DNA of 64,000 nt from contig JANRIC010000111.1 of assembly GCA_033765345.1 (NCBI GenBank), forward strand, positions 7,643 through 71,642, given 5' to 3'. Every line of letters begins with the position of its first letter. Positions within the stretch are counted from its first letter, which is position 1. Of the stretch, positions 48,449 to 57,792 are shown piece after piece. The notes under the pieces are model-generated. The model did no database searches. It saw nothing but the letters and a program-made list of their open reading frames with translations, and was not told the DNA's origin. The stretch comes from JANRIC01 sp033765345 (GTDB lineage Bacteria; Bacteroidota; Bacteroidia; Cytophagales; Microscillaceae). The translations under genes and the position numbers were made by a program.

Positions 48449-48921
48449 CGTTTTCTGACACTTTTGTGTGAAAACCATTTGAGCTTCATTCTAAATCCTT
48501 CTTTTACCAAGAGAAGGGCTAAGGGCTGGGGATGGGTTAAATTTTACTTACTCTCGACTGCATTCAAGGGTGTGCTGAAGATTTTTAAGCTTCTCTCTTA
48601 AAGGGGAAAAGTGATAGGTTTGCGGGAGAGAAGGGAATCCTATCAGAACACGCTGAACAACTTGATTAGAATTGTTTAAAAGACTAAGTCTGTTTTAAAC
48701 AAGCTTATTTTTTTGTGTTGATTCTCGATTTTTAGGCTAAATAAAAAACCTTACAAAACCCCATCGGGGGGGAATAGGTATAGAAAAGATAACATTCATC
48801 AAAAAGTTCTGTGGGAATAGCATCGAATGTCGTTCCTACGGAACTCAGGCGGATTGACCGATTTCTATACATATATCGCTCCTAGTAGAGCTAAAAATCA
48901 ATCCTCTTTATGTAGAGGAAT
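48449..48921. other. Spacer between msrB and the HEPN pseudogene
   Basis: No credible gene. It contains degenerate palindromic stretches, for example GATAGG...CCTATC around 48612-48644, of the dispersed-repeat type. Confidence 0.5.
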
Positions 48922-49694
48922 CTATCTAAATTCAGGCTTTAGATATAATTTTTCTGTAAGTGCCTTGGTAATAACCGGAGGAAGTAAGTTTACTATTTTA
49001 TCAAATGCTCTTTTGAAATCATTATATTGTCTTTCTGTCACTCCATCTTTAAATTTACCGTCACCATGTGCAATACCATTCCTTCTTCCCAAAAATTTAT
49101 TTAATAGTATTCTAAAGTTTTATCATCTAACCCAAATACATTTGCAGAAAAGCCTAATTTATAAAGTATTTTGTCAATTACCTCCGCAGTCAAATTTGAT
49201 TCTGTGTAGAGAATAGAGTCTTGGTCATCATGCCTTGAACTAATGGGTAGATTTACCTTATTTGATAATTTTAGATTTTCAATTTCACGAAGTAAAAAAT
49301 CACGGTTTTTCAATCTTTGCGTCGATTTATTCAATTCATCACTATCTAAATTTATTGTACGATTTTGCAACTCATATTGGCGAAAAATTTTATGAAGAGA
49401 GGTAGTTGTTAGAACATCTATAGCTTTGGAAAGATCAACTTTTTCTTCATGAATGGCATTCACATAAACTTCAAATGATCTTCGGAAAAAGCCTTCAAAA
49501 TGAGCATAAAGGACTAATACCAACACCTTTCTAAAACGATTTTTATCATCTTCTACTTTTTGTTTAGAAGCCTCTGAAGAATCAAGAACACGAAAATTGT
49601 TAAGTTGGTTATTAAAAAAAGCTATTTCATCAAGTCTCCAGGTTAGCTCTTCCTCGATTTCCTGCCTATATTTTTGGATATCAGCGTTCGTCAT
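48922..49694 (-). pseudogene. MAE_28990/MAE_18760-type HEPN nuclease, frameshifted before its RNase motif
   Basis: From ATG at 49694 the frame codes 197 residues typical of the family (LVLVLYAHFEGFFRRSFEVYV, ESNLTAEVIDKILYKLGF) and stops at 49101. Shifting frame at about 49107 gives 60 more residues, LLNKFLGRRNGIAHGDGKF to EFR, ending at 48922. That segment carries the HEPN motif R-N-G-I-A-H (R-x4-H). A one-base deletion (or two-base insertion) has thus cut off the catalytic motif. It overlaps the upstream DUF262 gene by ATGA, its usual operon partner. Confidence 0.85.
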
Positions 49695-50833
49695 AAATCG
49701 CTAAAAAAATTTTTAGCTATTTCAATTCTTTGCTCTAGATATTTTAGATATTGTCCACCGCTTGTCGCCTTATGATCTTTATTTTGTGTTACATCTGCAA
49801 AATTTTCATCTTTTTTAAGACTAGAAAATTGGTTTTTAAGTCTATCTAATTGCGTTGTATTATCTATATCAATTAGGTGAATCAGTTGAGACATAGCTAC
49901 ACTGATAGCTTCATAATGAAATGCTAAGAACTGTTTTGTAAATATATTTTGGTTGTTTAATTTTGAAAAAGCATTTTTACCTAGGCATTTATTAATAATT
50001 AAAAAAGTTTTTTGGAATACCTTTGTTTCTTTTTCATAATCAAAAGATATGTCTCCACTAGACACATCCTCGGCGTACTTAGTCATAAAATAAGCTAGAG
50101 TATCTCCCTCATTTTCCCTGCGATACTGTCTTAAATCAGCATTTTTAATAGTGAAAAATCTTAAAACTAACTCATCATCATATTGACGATCACGCTGATA
50201 ATCAGTAACATATTTAGTACATTCTACAAAGTTAACATCTTTAGATAGATCTTGTATTAATTTTATAAAATCTTCTCCCAAGAACCTTATTGTACTATTT
50301 CTAATTTCTTGCGCCTCAAGTAAAGAACCACCCGTATTTAATCTTTTGAACATGTCATATTTTATTCTCGGAGGGCTTTCCTTTTTAATGATATACATTT
50401 TCACATAACTTCTTTTCACTTTGATACGCAGTCCGGGCGAAAGATCATCTACGTTAAGCCCATTAAGTTCAGGGACTATTTCACAATCCCTGAGTTCTAA
50501 TTTATCTCCATCGGGATAACGTTTACTTTTCAGATCACCCATAAAATGAAGATAGGATGATATTCTCTGTAAACCGTCAATCAATTCATATTTTCTCGTT
50601 TCAGTTTCAATTACAAAAATAGGAGGGATCGGTAAACCTAGAAGTAGAGACTCGATGAGTTGAGATTGTTGTGTTTTAGTCCATCTAAATAATCTTTGAT
50701 ATGCCGGACGAATCTCCAGTTCACCGCCACTATACATAGAAGATATTTCTCCAAAGGAAATATCAAAAGAGTCCGTGTTAACCCTTAAAGCTTTGGAATC
50801 AATGGAATCGAGAAGACTTTCAGCTATTGTCAT
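49691..50833 (-). CDS. DUF262 domain protein (380 aa)
   Basis: ParB/Srx-like DUF262 N-terminal domain with the motif IDGLQRISSYLHF (D-G-x-Q-R) and RPAYQRLFRW, as in GmrS/BrxU-type proteins. LNTGGSLLEAQEIRN also fits the family. These domains act in nucleotide-dependent restriction of DNA in other systems. Here the partner is a HEPN protein, a pairing known across bacteria and suspected to act in defence or toxin-antitoxin roles. The reading frame is intact. Confidence 0.85.
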   Translation of the reverse strand: MTIAESLLDSIDSKALRVNTDSFDISFGEISSMYSGGELEIRPAYQRLFRWTKTQQSQLIESLLLGLPIPPIFVIETETRKYELIDGLQRISSYLHFMGDLKSKRYPDGDKLELRDCEIVPELNGLNVDDLSPGLRIKVKRSYVKMYIIKKESPPRIKYDMFKRLNTGGSLLEAQEIRNSTIRFLGEDFIKLIQDLSKDVNFVECTKYVTDYQRDRQYDDELVLRFFTIKNADLRQYRRENEGDTLAYFMTKYAEDVSSGDISFDYEKETKVFQKTFLIINKCLGKNAFSKLNNQNIFTKQFLAFHYEAISVAMSQLIHLIDIDNTTQLDRLKNQFSSLKKDENFADVTQNKDHKATSGGQYLKYLEQRIEIAKNFFSDL

Positions 50834-51133
50834 TGTTTCGCTTCAATTTAGCTTTGAAATTTATCAAATTTACAATAAAATATTGAAAACTTGTTGGGTT
50901 TTAAAAAAACGATAAAATAAATCCTTTAGATATTGTGCGTAGATTGCATCTAAACTCACAAATTACGTAAATCTGCGAACACATTGCCAGAAAGAAGCTA
51001 AGGAAAACTTCTTATTTTTCAGTCTTGAATTATACGGAGAATTGGGTAGATTTCACAAAAGCCATTTTATTCGATAATGAGGTTTGCGCTCAATAAACTA
51101 CATAAGTAAACCAATCGAGTAAAATAAGCCCAC

Positions 51134-51370
51134 TTAGTCTTCTTTACGGGTAATAGGATAATTTACATCTTCATAGAGATACCCTTCGGAGAACTTTTTT
51201 TCTGAACCTATTCCATCTTTCAAAATATGCAAGACCATCCATATAATCAGAAAATGAGATAAAGAAAAAAGCAGGAGGATCAATACATAAGAAGTATTAA
51301 AAAGGAGTAAGATTGTATACATATACACAAAACCTGTGGTGAATAAGATCGGAAATTGGATGGATTTCAT
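51134..51370 (-). CDS. Small two-helix membrane protein (78 aa)
   Basis: Residues 7-26 and 28-50 are membrane helices (FVYMYTILLLF, YVLILLLFSLSHFLIIWMVL), followed by a charged tail ending YEDVNYPITRKED. It resembles small conserved Bacteroidota membrane proteins of unknown role. It is divergent from the UbiA gene. 50834-51133 shows nothing notable. Confidence 0.65.
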   Translation of the reverse strand: MKSIQFPILFTTGFVYMYTILLLFNTSYVLILLLFSLSHFLIIWMVLHILKDGIGSEKKFSEGYLYEDVNYPITRKED

Positions 51371-51495
51371 AAATTTTGATTTTTATTTAAAAAAACAACA
51401 AAAACAGGCAAAAGTTTGGACGATTTTAAATTTGAAAAATGTGTTTTTTCTGAAATTATCTATATTTGGCTTACAAAATTCTAATCATTCTGCGT

Positions 51496-52374
51496 ATGAT
51501 CACCAAAGCCACATGGCTTCACCTTCGACTTCCCTTTTCATTGCTCCTGATGCCTGTTTTTTGCTTTGCGGTGGGCGTAGCACAATCCGGAGACTGGTAT
51601 AGATTTGTGCTTGTCTTTTTTACCTTACACGCCTTGGTGTATCCGGCTAGTAATGCCTATAATTCATATTATGACAAAGACGAAGATAGCATCGGCGGGC
51701 TCAGAAACCCTCCTCCAGTGAGTAAAGAGCTACTTTATACGGCCTGGGTGCTGGATATAGTTGCTGTGTTTTTGGGGCTTTTGGTCAGTCTTTGGTTTGC
51801 TTTGGGTGTTTTGATTTATGGCTTGGTTTCCAAAGCGTATAGCCATGAGCGTATCCGCCTGAAAAAGTATCCGATTACAAGTTGGTTGGTCATTGGGGTA
51901 TTTCAGGGGGCTTTTGTGTTTTGGATGGTGTATCAGGCTTTGTTGGGAGCTTCGTGGGAATCTTTGATGGAAAATAAAATTGTATATGCTGCCTTGCTAA
52001 GTACTTGGATGCTTTGGGGTTCGTATCCGATGACTCAGGTCTACCAACATCAGGAGGATGCACGGCGGGGAGATAAAACACTGAGCAGAATGCTTGGTAT
52101 CAGGGGTACATTCTTTTTTGCCATTATCATCTTTGGCGGGGCTGCGGGAGGTTTTTTTCTGTATTTTTGGGAATTTTATTCTTTTTGGATGGCTGTTTTT
52201 TATGAATTGGCCATGCTGCCGATTGTGCTCTATTTTTTATTTTGGTTTTACCGGGTATGGCAAGATAAGTCCCAGGCTAATTTTGATTCTGCTATGCAGT
52301 TAAATATAATTTCAGCGGTATGTATGAATGGATTTTTTATTGTTTTTGGGATTTGGGTGGCTTTGAATGCCTAG
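51496..52374 (+). CDS. UbiA-family prenyltransferase-like membrane protein (292 aa)
   Basis: Eight or so membrane helices. The first metal-diphosphate motif is NAYNSYYDKDED (N-x3-D-x3-D-like), the second YPMTQVYQHQEDARRGDKTL. UbiA enzymes transfer isoprenoid chains to aromatic or other acceptors in the membrane; the substrate cannot be told. The ATG at 51496 (MITKATWLHLRLPFS) is preferred over an upstream TTG at 51466. Monocistronic, ending at a bidirectional terminator. Confidence 0.85.
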   Translation: MITKATWLHLRLPFSLLLMPVFCFAVGVAQSGDWYRFVLVFFTLHALVYPASNAYNSYYDKDEDSIGGLRNPPPVSKELLYTAWVLDIVAVFLGLLVSLWFALGVLIYGLVSKAYSHERIRLKKYPITSWLVIGVFQGAFVFWMVYQALLGASWESLMENKIVYAALLSTWMLWGSYPMTQVYQHQEDARRGDKTLSRMLGIRGTFFFAIIIFGGAAGGFFLYFWEFYSFWMAVFYELAMLPIVLYFLFWFYRVWQDKSQANFDSAMQLNIISAVCMNGFFIVFGIWVALNA

Positions 52375-52383
52375 TATAAAAAA

Positions 52384-52422
52384 CAAAAACGCAAAGTCGC
52401 CCAACACTTCTTTACGTTTTTG
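52384..52422. terminator. Bidirectional terminator between convergent genes
   Basis: CAAAAACGCAAAG (52384-52396) pairs with CTTTACGTTTTTG (52410-52422) with one mismatch. A tract on one side and T tract on the other serve both the UbiA gene and the DUF1501 operon. Confidence 0.8.
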
Positions 52423-52459
52423 TATGGAAATTCAATGATAAATCAAAGCTGGAAACAAA

Positions 52460-55400
52460 TTATTGTTTCCAGAATTTCTTTTGGATAGTCTGCCCGCTTT
52501 CGCTTGTAATTTGCAAGATATAAAGCCCTGGTTTTAAATGGCTTACACGAATTTCTAGGGAATAATCATATTGATTGGCATTCAATCCTTCATAGTGTTT
52601 CCCCTGAATGTCTATTAGCCTGAAGCTTTGGATCTTTTCACCCGAATGTTTGATCGTGATTTGATCGCTGGCCGGATTGGGGTACAAATCCCAGTTTGGT
52701 GCTTGATTTACCTCAGAAACATTCTGTGATTTGACATTGCTAGACGTAACCGTGCTTCTGATCTCAGGCAAAGGAACTAGCTCCCAAAAGAAGGTTTCAA
52801 AAGTGCCGATTGTCTTTCGGTTGCAATTCATAGGGCTAAGACCGTTTTCGGAAGAGATATACGATCCATTCGTGGCTTTGAAGGCAACACGGTTGTCTCC
52901 TAAATCTATCCATTCAAAAGTCTCTGTGCTGCTGATATTGCTGCGATTGCAGTTCATCGCTTTTAGGCCGTTTTCAGAAGAAACATATTGATTATTACTT
53001 CCCTTCAGGGCAATTTTGTTTTGATTTATTTTGACGACTGTAAATTGCTCCCATCCAGCCCTGGAAGTGCGGTCACAGGTCATGGCCTTGAGTCCGTTAT
53101 TAGAAGAAACGTATTTCTGATTATTTCCTTTCAGCCAGACGACCTGCCCCACAGGAATTGGGGCAGAGGTAATTCCCCAGTTGAAAGTCTCCCAGTCACC
53201 GACTTTGCCTCGGTTGCAGATCAAAGGTTTGTAGCCGTTTTCAGAAGAAACGTATTGGCTATTATTTCCTTTAAGTGCAAAGCGATAATTCCCCAGATCA
53301 ATCCAATCAAATTTTTCATAGCTCCCGATTTTGCTTCGGTTACAATTCAGAGTAGTGCTTCCGTTTTCGGAGGATACAAAAAGCATATTGCTTCCCTGGA
53401 GGGCTATTTTCCCGTTGCCAGCGTCTATGACCTTAAATTTTTCCCAGTTTTCAATGTTATCTTTATCACAGCTAAGGGATTTGCTGCCATTATTGGAGCT
53501 GACATATCGCCCATTATTGCCCATGATCCAGATGGTTCTTCCGACAGGTGAGCTAATGAGTGAACTGCTGGATAAAAGATTACCCGGATAATTAAACACC
53601 ATGTAAGCCATAGTTTCCTGGGGGTGATTGGTTTCCTGATCGCGAGATTTCTCTTCTTCAATAAATACCTCCATGCTGTTTGCCGTCACATTTTTGTAGC
53701 GTAATGAGCAGGTATCCGCCCCATTGTAACTTTGTATTGCCATCAAAACAACCGCATCGACATCATAACTTTGTTTGAATGTGAGTTTTTTCCATTTGTG
53801 ATCTATGGAAGAGGTTGCAGCTTCAAATTTATTATCTGATCCATAAATGCTTGGTTCTAAGGCAATCCAGTTGACCGTCTCTGGGCTATAAGAACGATTA
53901 GCTTGGGCTTCTTCTTTTTGTAATCTAATTTGAAAAGAAGAAGAATAGACTTCTTTGTGGCGAGTAACCAATGCCGATGAATCACTGGCAGAGGCACATT
54001 GACTAAAAACAATCGGCGTACTTTTGAATTTTTCGGTGAAACTTACCTTACGCCACTGACTATCCACTAGGTATTGAATACCTGCCTGTAAAACTTTGCC
54101 ATTGGCCAGGCGATGTACCCCAGCCTCCACTACCATATAATGGCACATTTCACCTAAGTGGCTGCCATTGAGGTAATTCCATTCATCAATTTGAAATTGA
54201 AAACTACCAGATGTTACATTTCTTACGCGCAAAGTAGCCGGAGCTTGGTCTTCGTATTTAAGTGCCCCCATAATGACTACTGGGTTGGCATAGCGGTTTC
54301 TTAATCTTACCAGATGCCACTGGCTTGCATTACTCTGCGTTATAAAAAGTTTGCCTACCTCTCCAACACCGCTAAAAACAGGCGATGGCCCTGGATCACT
54401 AGAGAATTGGTTATCCAGTAAGCTAAGTTTTTTATTTCCAACAGTAAATTGATCAAAACCCGTACTACGCATCGTCATAGCATCGGCTCCCAGCCAATCT
54501 ATAAGCAAAGAGCCGAACACACTTCGGTAATCATGCTGCAAAACCCTGGGTGCACCTCCACTATCCAGGTCTGAAAGGTTGACATTGGTACCTGTCACGC
54601 CGGATTTGACACGTGGTCCGAAGACAAACATAGGACCAAGCGTACCGTGGTCAGTGCCTTGATTAGCATTTTCCTGGGCTTTTCGTCCGAATTCAGAAAA
54701 AGCTACCGAAATCACTCGATGATCTGCTTTGAGGGCTTTTAAATCATCATAAAAAGCTTTGACCGAGTCGGCAAGATGCGCCAACAGGTCGGCGTGTCGG
54801 CCTGCTTGCCCTGCATGGGTATCAAATCCACCCAGTGAAACCATATACACTTTGGTCTGGCTTCCCCCACTGATGAGCCTGGCTACGGTCTTAAGTTGCC
54901 CTGCAAGACTGCGATTGGGATAGCTCAACATATTTTTACCTTGATTAAATACCTCAGAAATGCGACCCGCAAACTCACCAGTATTATTCTGTATCTGAAC
55001 GAGATACTCCAGCTCTGTGCCATAATCCGAATTGGGGAATGAAGAAGGGGGCAAACCACCAATCTGGTTGATCAAATTAAAAAAACCGCTTGGGTTTTGT
55101 CCGCTTAGTGTCAGTGCTACGGCGTGTTGTTCTTCGGTATGGAAGCCCAAAGAAAGGGTGTTTTCTCCAATTTGGATTCCAAGTGGGTCAGCTTGTACCG
55201 GAGTAGGTCCTTTTAAAAACTCAGGGTATCTCGATTCTAAGTATCTTCCTATCCAGCCTTCCCGGAGATTAAAATATTCTTCTCTCCCATCTCCTCCTGT
55301 AAGCCATAAATCGGTAGATTTGAAGTGAGAGCGATTGCTCTCCGGATACCCAACCCCTTGTATAATATTGAGTTTGCCTTCTTCATACATCGCTTTCATG

Positions 55401-55729
55401 GATAACAAACCGGGATGAAGACCAACAGCATTTTTATTGCTGAGGCGGCTGTCGAGATTGACATAAGCACCACTACCCGTTTTGGGAAGGCGCAAAGAAG
55501 GGCGTAATTTGACATATCGGTCATATTGGTCTATGGGAACTAAGGTATTGATGCCATCATTGGCTCCTGCCAAGCGAATAATCACCAAAACCCGCTCATT
55601 CAAATCATCCGCATTTAGTGCCGATACCATGGTAGGAGTAGCAAATGCTCTAACAGGCAGCGCATTTAGGAGCAAGGGAGTCATTGCCAGGGGGGCAGAT
55701 ATTTTAAGAAAATCTCTTCTTTTGATCAT
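52460..55729 (-). CDS. DUF1501 protein with lectin and beta-trefoil modules and T9SS sorting domain (1089 aa)
   Basis: The N-terminus MIKRRDFLKISAP with a hydrophobic stretch is a Tat signal. The DUF1501 domain (about 45-460; ANDGINTLVPI, GGFDTHAGQ, VSVAFSEFGRKAQEN, GTDHGT) belongs to the sulfatase/alkaline phosphatase-like superfamily. Residues 465-715 hold three H-type-lectin-like units (WRKVSFTEKFKSTPIVFSQ). Residues 720-1000 hold six fascin-like beta-trefoil repeats (N-x-x-Y-V-S-S-E-N-G), giving two trefoils. The end is a T9SS sorting domain (NPASDQITI, GLYILQITSESG). It lies 21 bp after DUF1800, its usual partner. Surface carbohydrate binding is inferred. Confidence 0.9.
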   Translation of the reverse strand: MIKRRDFLKISAPLAMTPLLLNALPVRAFATPTMVSALNADDLNERVLVIIRLAGANDGINTLVPIDQYDRYVKLRPSLRLPKTGSGAYVNLDSRLSNKNAVGLHPGLLSMKAMYEEGKLNIIQGVGYPESNRSHFKSTDLWLTGGDGREEYFNLREGWIGRYLESRYPEFLKGPTPVQADPLGIQIGENTLSLGFHTEEQHAVALTLSGQNPSGFFNLINQIGGLPPSSFPNSDYGTELEYLVQIQNNTGEFAGRISEVFNQGKNMLSYPNRSLAGQLKTVARLISGGSQTKVYMVSLGGFDTHAGQAGRHADLLAHLADSVKAFYDDLKALKADHRVISVAFSEFGRKAQENANQGTDHGTLGPMFVFGPRVKSGVTGTNVNLSDLDSGGAPRVLQHDYRSVFGSLLIDWLGADAMTMRSTGFDQFTVGNKKLSLLDNQFSSDPGPSPVFSGVGEVGKLFITQSNASQWHLVRLRNRYANPVVIMGALKYEDQAPATLRVRNVTSGSFQFQIDEWNYLNGSHLGEMCHYMVVEAGVHRLANGKVLQAGIQYLVDSQWRKVSFTEKFKSTPIVFSQCASASDSSALVTRHKEVYSSSFQIRLQKEEAQANRSYSPETVNWIALEPSIYGSDNKFEAATSSIDHKWKKLTFKQSYDVDAVVLMAIQSYNGADTCSLRYKNVTANSMEVFIEEEKSRDQETNHPQETMAYMVFNYPGNLLSSSSLISSPVGRTIWIMGNNGRYVSSNNGSKSLSCDKDNIENWEKFKVIDAGNGKIALQGSNMLFVSSENGSTTLNCNRSKIGSYEKFDWIDLGNYRFALKGNNSQYVSSENGYKPLICNRGKVGDWETFNWGITSAPIPVGQVVWLKGNNQKYVSSNNGLKAMTCDRTSRAGWEQFTVVKINQNKIALKGSNNQYVSSENGLKAMNCNRSNISSTETFEWIDLGDNRVAFKATNGSYISSENGLSPMNCNRKTIGTFETFFWELVPLPEIRSTVTSSNVKSQNVSEVNQAPNWDLYPNPASDQITIKHSGEKIQSFRLIDIQGKHYEGLNANQYDYSLEIRVSHLKPGLYILQITSESGQTIQKKFWKQ

Positions 55730-55750
55730 GGTTTGACTGATTAGTTGGTT

Positions 55751-57373
55751 TTACATAAGTTGATATTCGGGACTTGAAAAAAGAGCCTGGCAAAGATTGT
55801 TTAGAGGGATCGAGATTGCTGAGGCATCTCCGGTGCTGAGGTACTGATTCCATTCCACCTCCCAATTGATGAGGCTGAGCCCTCCCAGAAGAATCTCTAG
55901 GAAATAATTAAAGCGATCTTGAGGCAATGCTTCAGGAAACATAAAGTCTGCAAAAGTTTGGACAATAGTAGTGGCATTTTGAGGGCTTGCAAAATAGCCC
56001 GAACTACGTACAAAGTCAACCACATCTGCTTGTACACTTAAATCTTTATTGCTGTTGTATTGCTTCCCGTTGAGAATCATCTTTCCGATGCTGAGGCGGG
56101 GGGGCAAAGTCACAGAGTTAAACCAAAGTCTATGATAATCAGGCTCTTGGTAATAAGGAGGATAACCCGCTACCGTGGGAGGAGCCCAAAAAGGCATACC
56201 TGTTTCTTTCAAATAATATTGTATCGCATCTCCGAATAAATCCTGAAAATAGGCAGTAGGGTCGTTTTTGGGGTTAGGGACTTCAAGCTCAAAAAAGCTC
56301 ATAGAAGCAAAAAACAATTCCATGGGGGATTTTATTTTAGAGCCTATGATTTCATCACTTGCATCCGAATCATCTTCATCATAAAAATGCTGACTACTGA
56401 GCAGGGTCAATAAAACGGGCTTTAATTCATAATTTTCGGCCATCAATTGCTCTGCCAGGGGAAGGATAATGTCATTTTCAATTTCTTGAGAAATGATGCT
56501 TTTCACAAAAAAACGATACAATCTTCTGCAAAGATGCTGTGCTGTGGCAGGCTGACGAAAAACCATCTCGACAAAATCATTCAACTCACGCCACATATCA
56601 TCCTGAGTTTTTGCGCCAGTGATTGTAGTATTTTGGAAGGCTTCACTAAAGGTTTTATCGCTTATATCGTGCCTACTTAGATCAACAAGGCCCGAGGGGA
56701 TTTTTGTTTCGGGATCGATTCTCTGTCCGCGTAGATTTCTACCATTGGTAAAACCCGTTAATATGCGTGCTGTGGTGCGTACATCCTGTTCGGTAAAATG
56801 GGTATAATCTTCCGGACCTCTTTGTGCACCTTTTCCAATGCTAAAAAGCTCTAGAAACTCGCGGGCGTAGTTTTCGTTAGGTGCTCTCGAAGTATTTTCG
56901 CGGTTGTTCAGGTATTGCAGCATGAGGGTATCCAAGGTCATTTTTTGGGCAAATTTTTTAAAATTCCCCAGAGCGTAATACCTCAAAAGATTCAAATGAT
57001 CATATAAATTCTCAGATAGATTTGCCTCCTGAGATGCGGTAAAAGCTGTATGGAGAAAAAAAGCCATTTTGTGCCTAATCGTCAAATCTGACTGCGCTTC
57101 CCCTAACCACCAAGCCAAAACATACCTTCTGAATGTTTCCACATTGGAAGATGCTATTTGCCCTTTAATAATCCAAGCATTGTTGGTTTGAGGGTCAATC
57201 GGTTCTTTGATTTTAAGGGGAGCACTTTTCAACAAATGTTCCAATGCATCCGAAGGATTCAGGTTTTCAAAAAGACGAACCTGACCGATGGTGTAATGAA
57301 AACTACATCGTCTCAGTAAATGTGCTGCTAATCGCCTCCTCAACACAGTAGTTTTAGGAGCTAATGATGCCAT
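55751..57373 (-). CDS. DUF1800 domain protein (540 aa)
   Basis: Family features include LLRRCSFHYTIGQVRLF, WWLGEAQSDLTIRHKMAFFLH, NENYAREFLELFSIG and the helical C-terminus. DUF1800 genes almost always precede DUF1501 genes and the products are thought to act together outside the cytoplasm. No clear signal peptide was seen on this start (MASLAPKTTVLRRRL). The function is not established. First gene of the minus-strand operon. Confidence 0.9.
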   Translation of the reverse strand: MASLAPKTTVLRRRLAAHLLRRCSFHYTIGQVRLFENLNPSDALEHLLKSAPLKIKEPIDPQTNNAWIIKGQIASSNVETFRRYVLAWWLGEAQSDLTIRHKMAFFLHTAFTASQEANLSENLYDHLNLLRYYALGNFKKFAQKMTLDTLMLQYLNNRENTSRAPNENYAREFLELFSIGKGAQRGPEDYTHFTEQDVRTTARILTGFTNGRNLRGQRIDPETKIPSGLVDLSRHDISDKTFSEAFQNTTITGAKTQDDMWRELNDFVEMVFRQPATAQHLCRRLYRFFVKSIISQEIENDIILPLAEQLMAENYELKPVLLTLLSSQHFYDEDDSDASDEIIGSKIKSPMELFFASMSFFELEVPNPKNDPTAYFQDLFGDAIQYYLKETGMPFWAPPTVAGYPPYYQEPDYHRLWFNSVTLPPRLSIGKMILNGKQYNSNKDLSVQADVVDFVRSSGYFASPQNATTIVQTFADFMFPEALPQDRFNYFLEILLGGLSLINWEVEWNQYLSTGDASAISIPLNNLCQALFSSPEYQLM

Positions 57374-57460
57374 GATTTAATAAGTAAGTGTTAAATGAAT
57401 AAAATAAACACGCTTAACAAAGCACTTGATGCATAATGGGGTAAGGAATGGATCGTGAAT

Positions 57461-57520
57461 AATTAAATAAAGTACTGATAATCAAACACTTGATAATTTA
57501 CAATAACACTTTATTTAATT
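57461..57520. promoter_or_regulatory. Operator-like inverted repeat upstream of the DUF1800 operon
   Basis: AATTAAATAAAGT (57461-57473) and ACTTTATTTAATT (57508-57520) form a perfect 13-bp inverted repeat. In between is CTGATAATCAA (57475-57485), the motif also found upstream of other secreted-protein genes, and TTGATAA. It lies 88-147 bp upstream of the ATG at 57373. Confidence 0.45.
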
Positions 57521-57757
57521 CTCATTCCAAGAAGAAGATGTTGAAGTGAATGTGGTTTTTTGAATCAGATATCAAAAAAGAAATTTTGAAGAATTGGGAT
57601 GTTATTTAGCTGTGAAGAAAAGGATATAATCAAAATATTAATAACAAATATAATTGAAGATTTCTTACAATTTATTTTTTATACGGATTTTATGAAAAAA
57701 ATTATGAAATCTTTCAAAAAAAATTCCCACTACGCAAAAAGACTTCGTACTATCACG

Positions 57758-57766
57758 TAATCTTTG
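57758..57766 (+). promoter_or_regulatory. Possible -7 box of the tRNA-Gly/RtcB unit
   Basis: TAATCTTTG resembles TAnnTTTG with one extra base, 26 bp before the tRNA 5' end. A weak -33 candidate is ACTTCG at about 57742. Confidence 0.35.
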
Positions 57767-57792
57767 TATCGTTAATCAACACAAATTACATA

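Noticed and set aside
48827..49216. Plus-strand ORF of 129 codons
   Set aside because: It lies opposite the 3' end of the HEPN pseudogene, which gives a clear family match on the minus strand.
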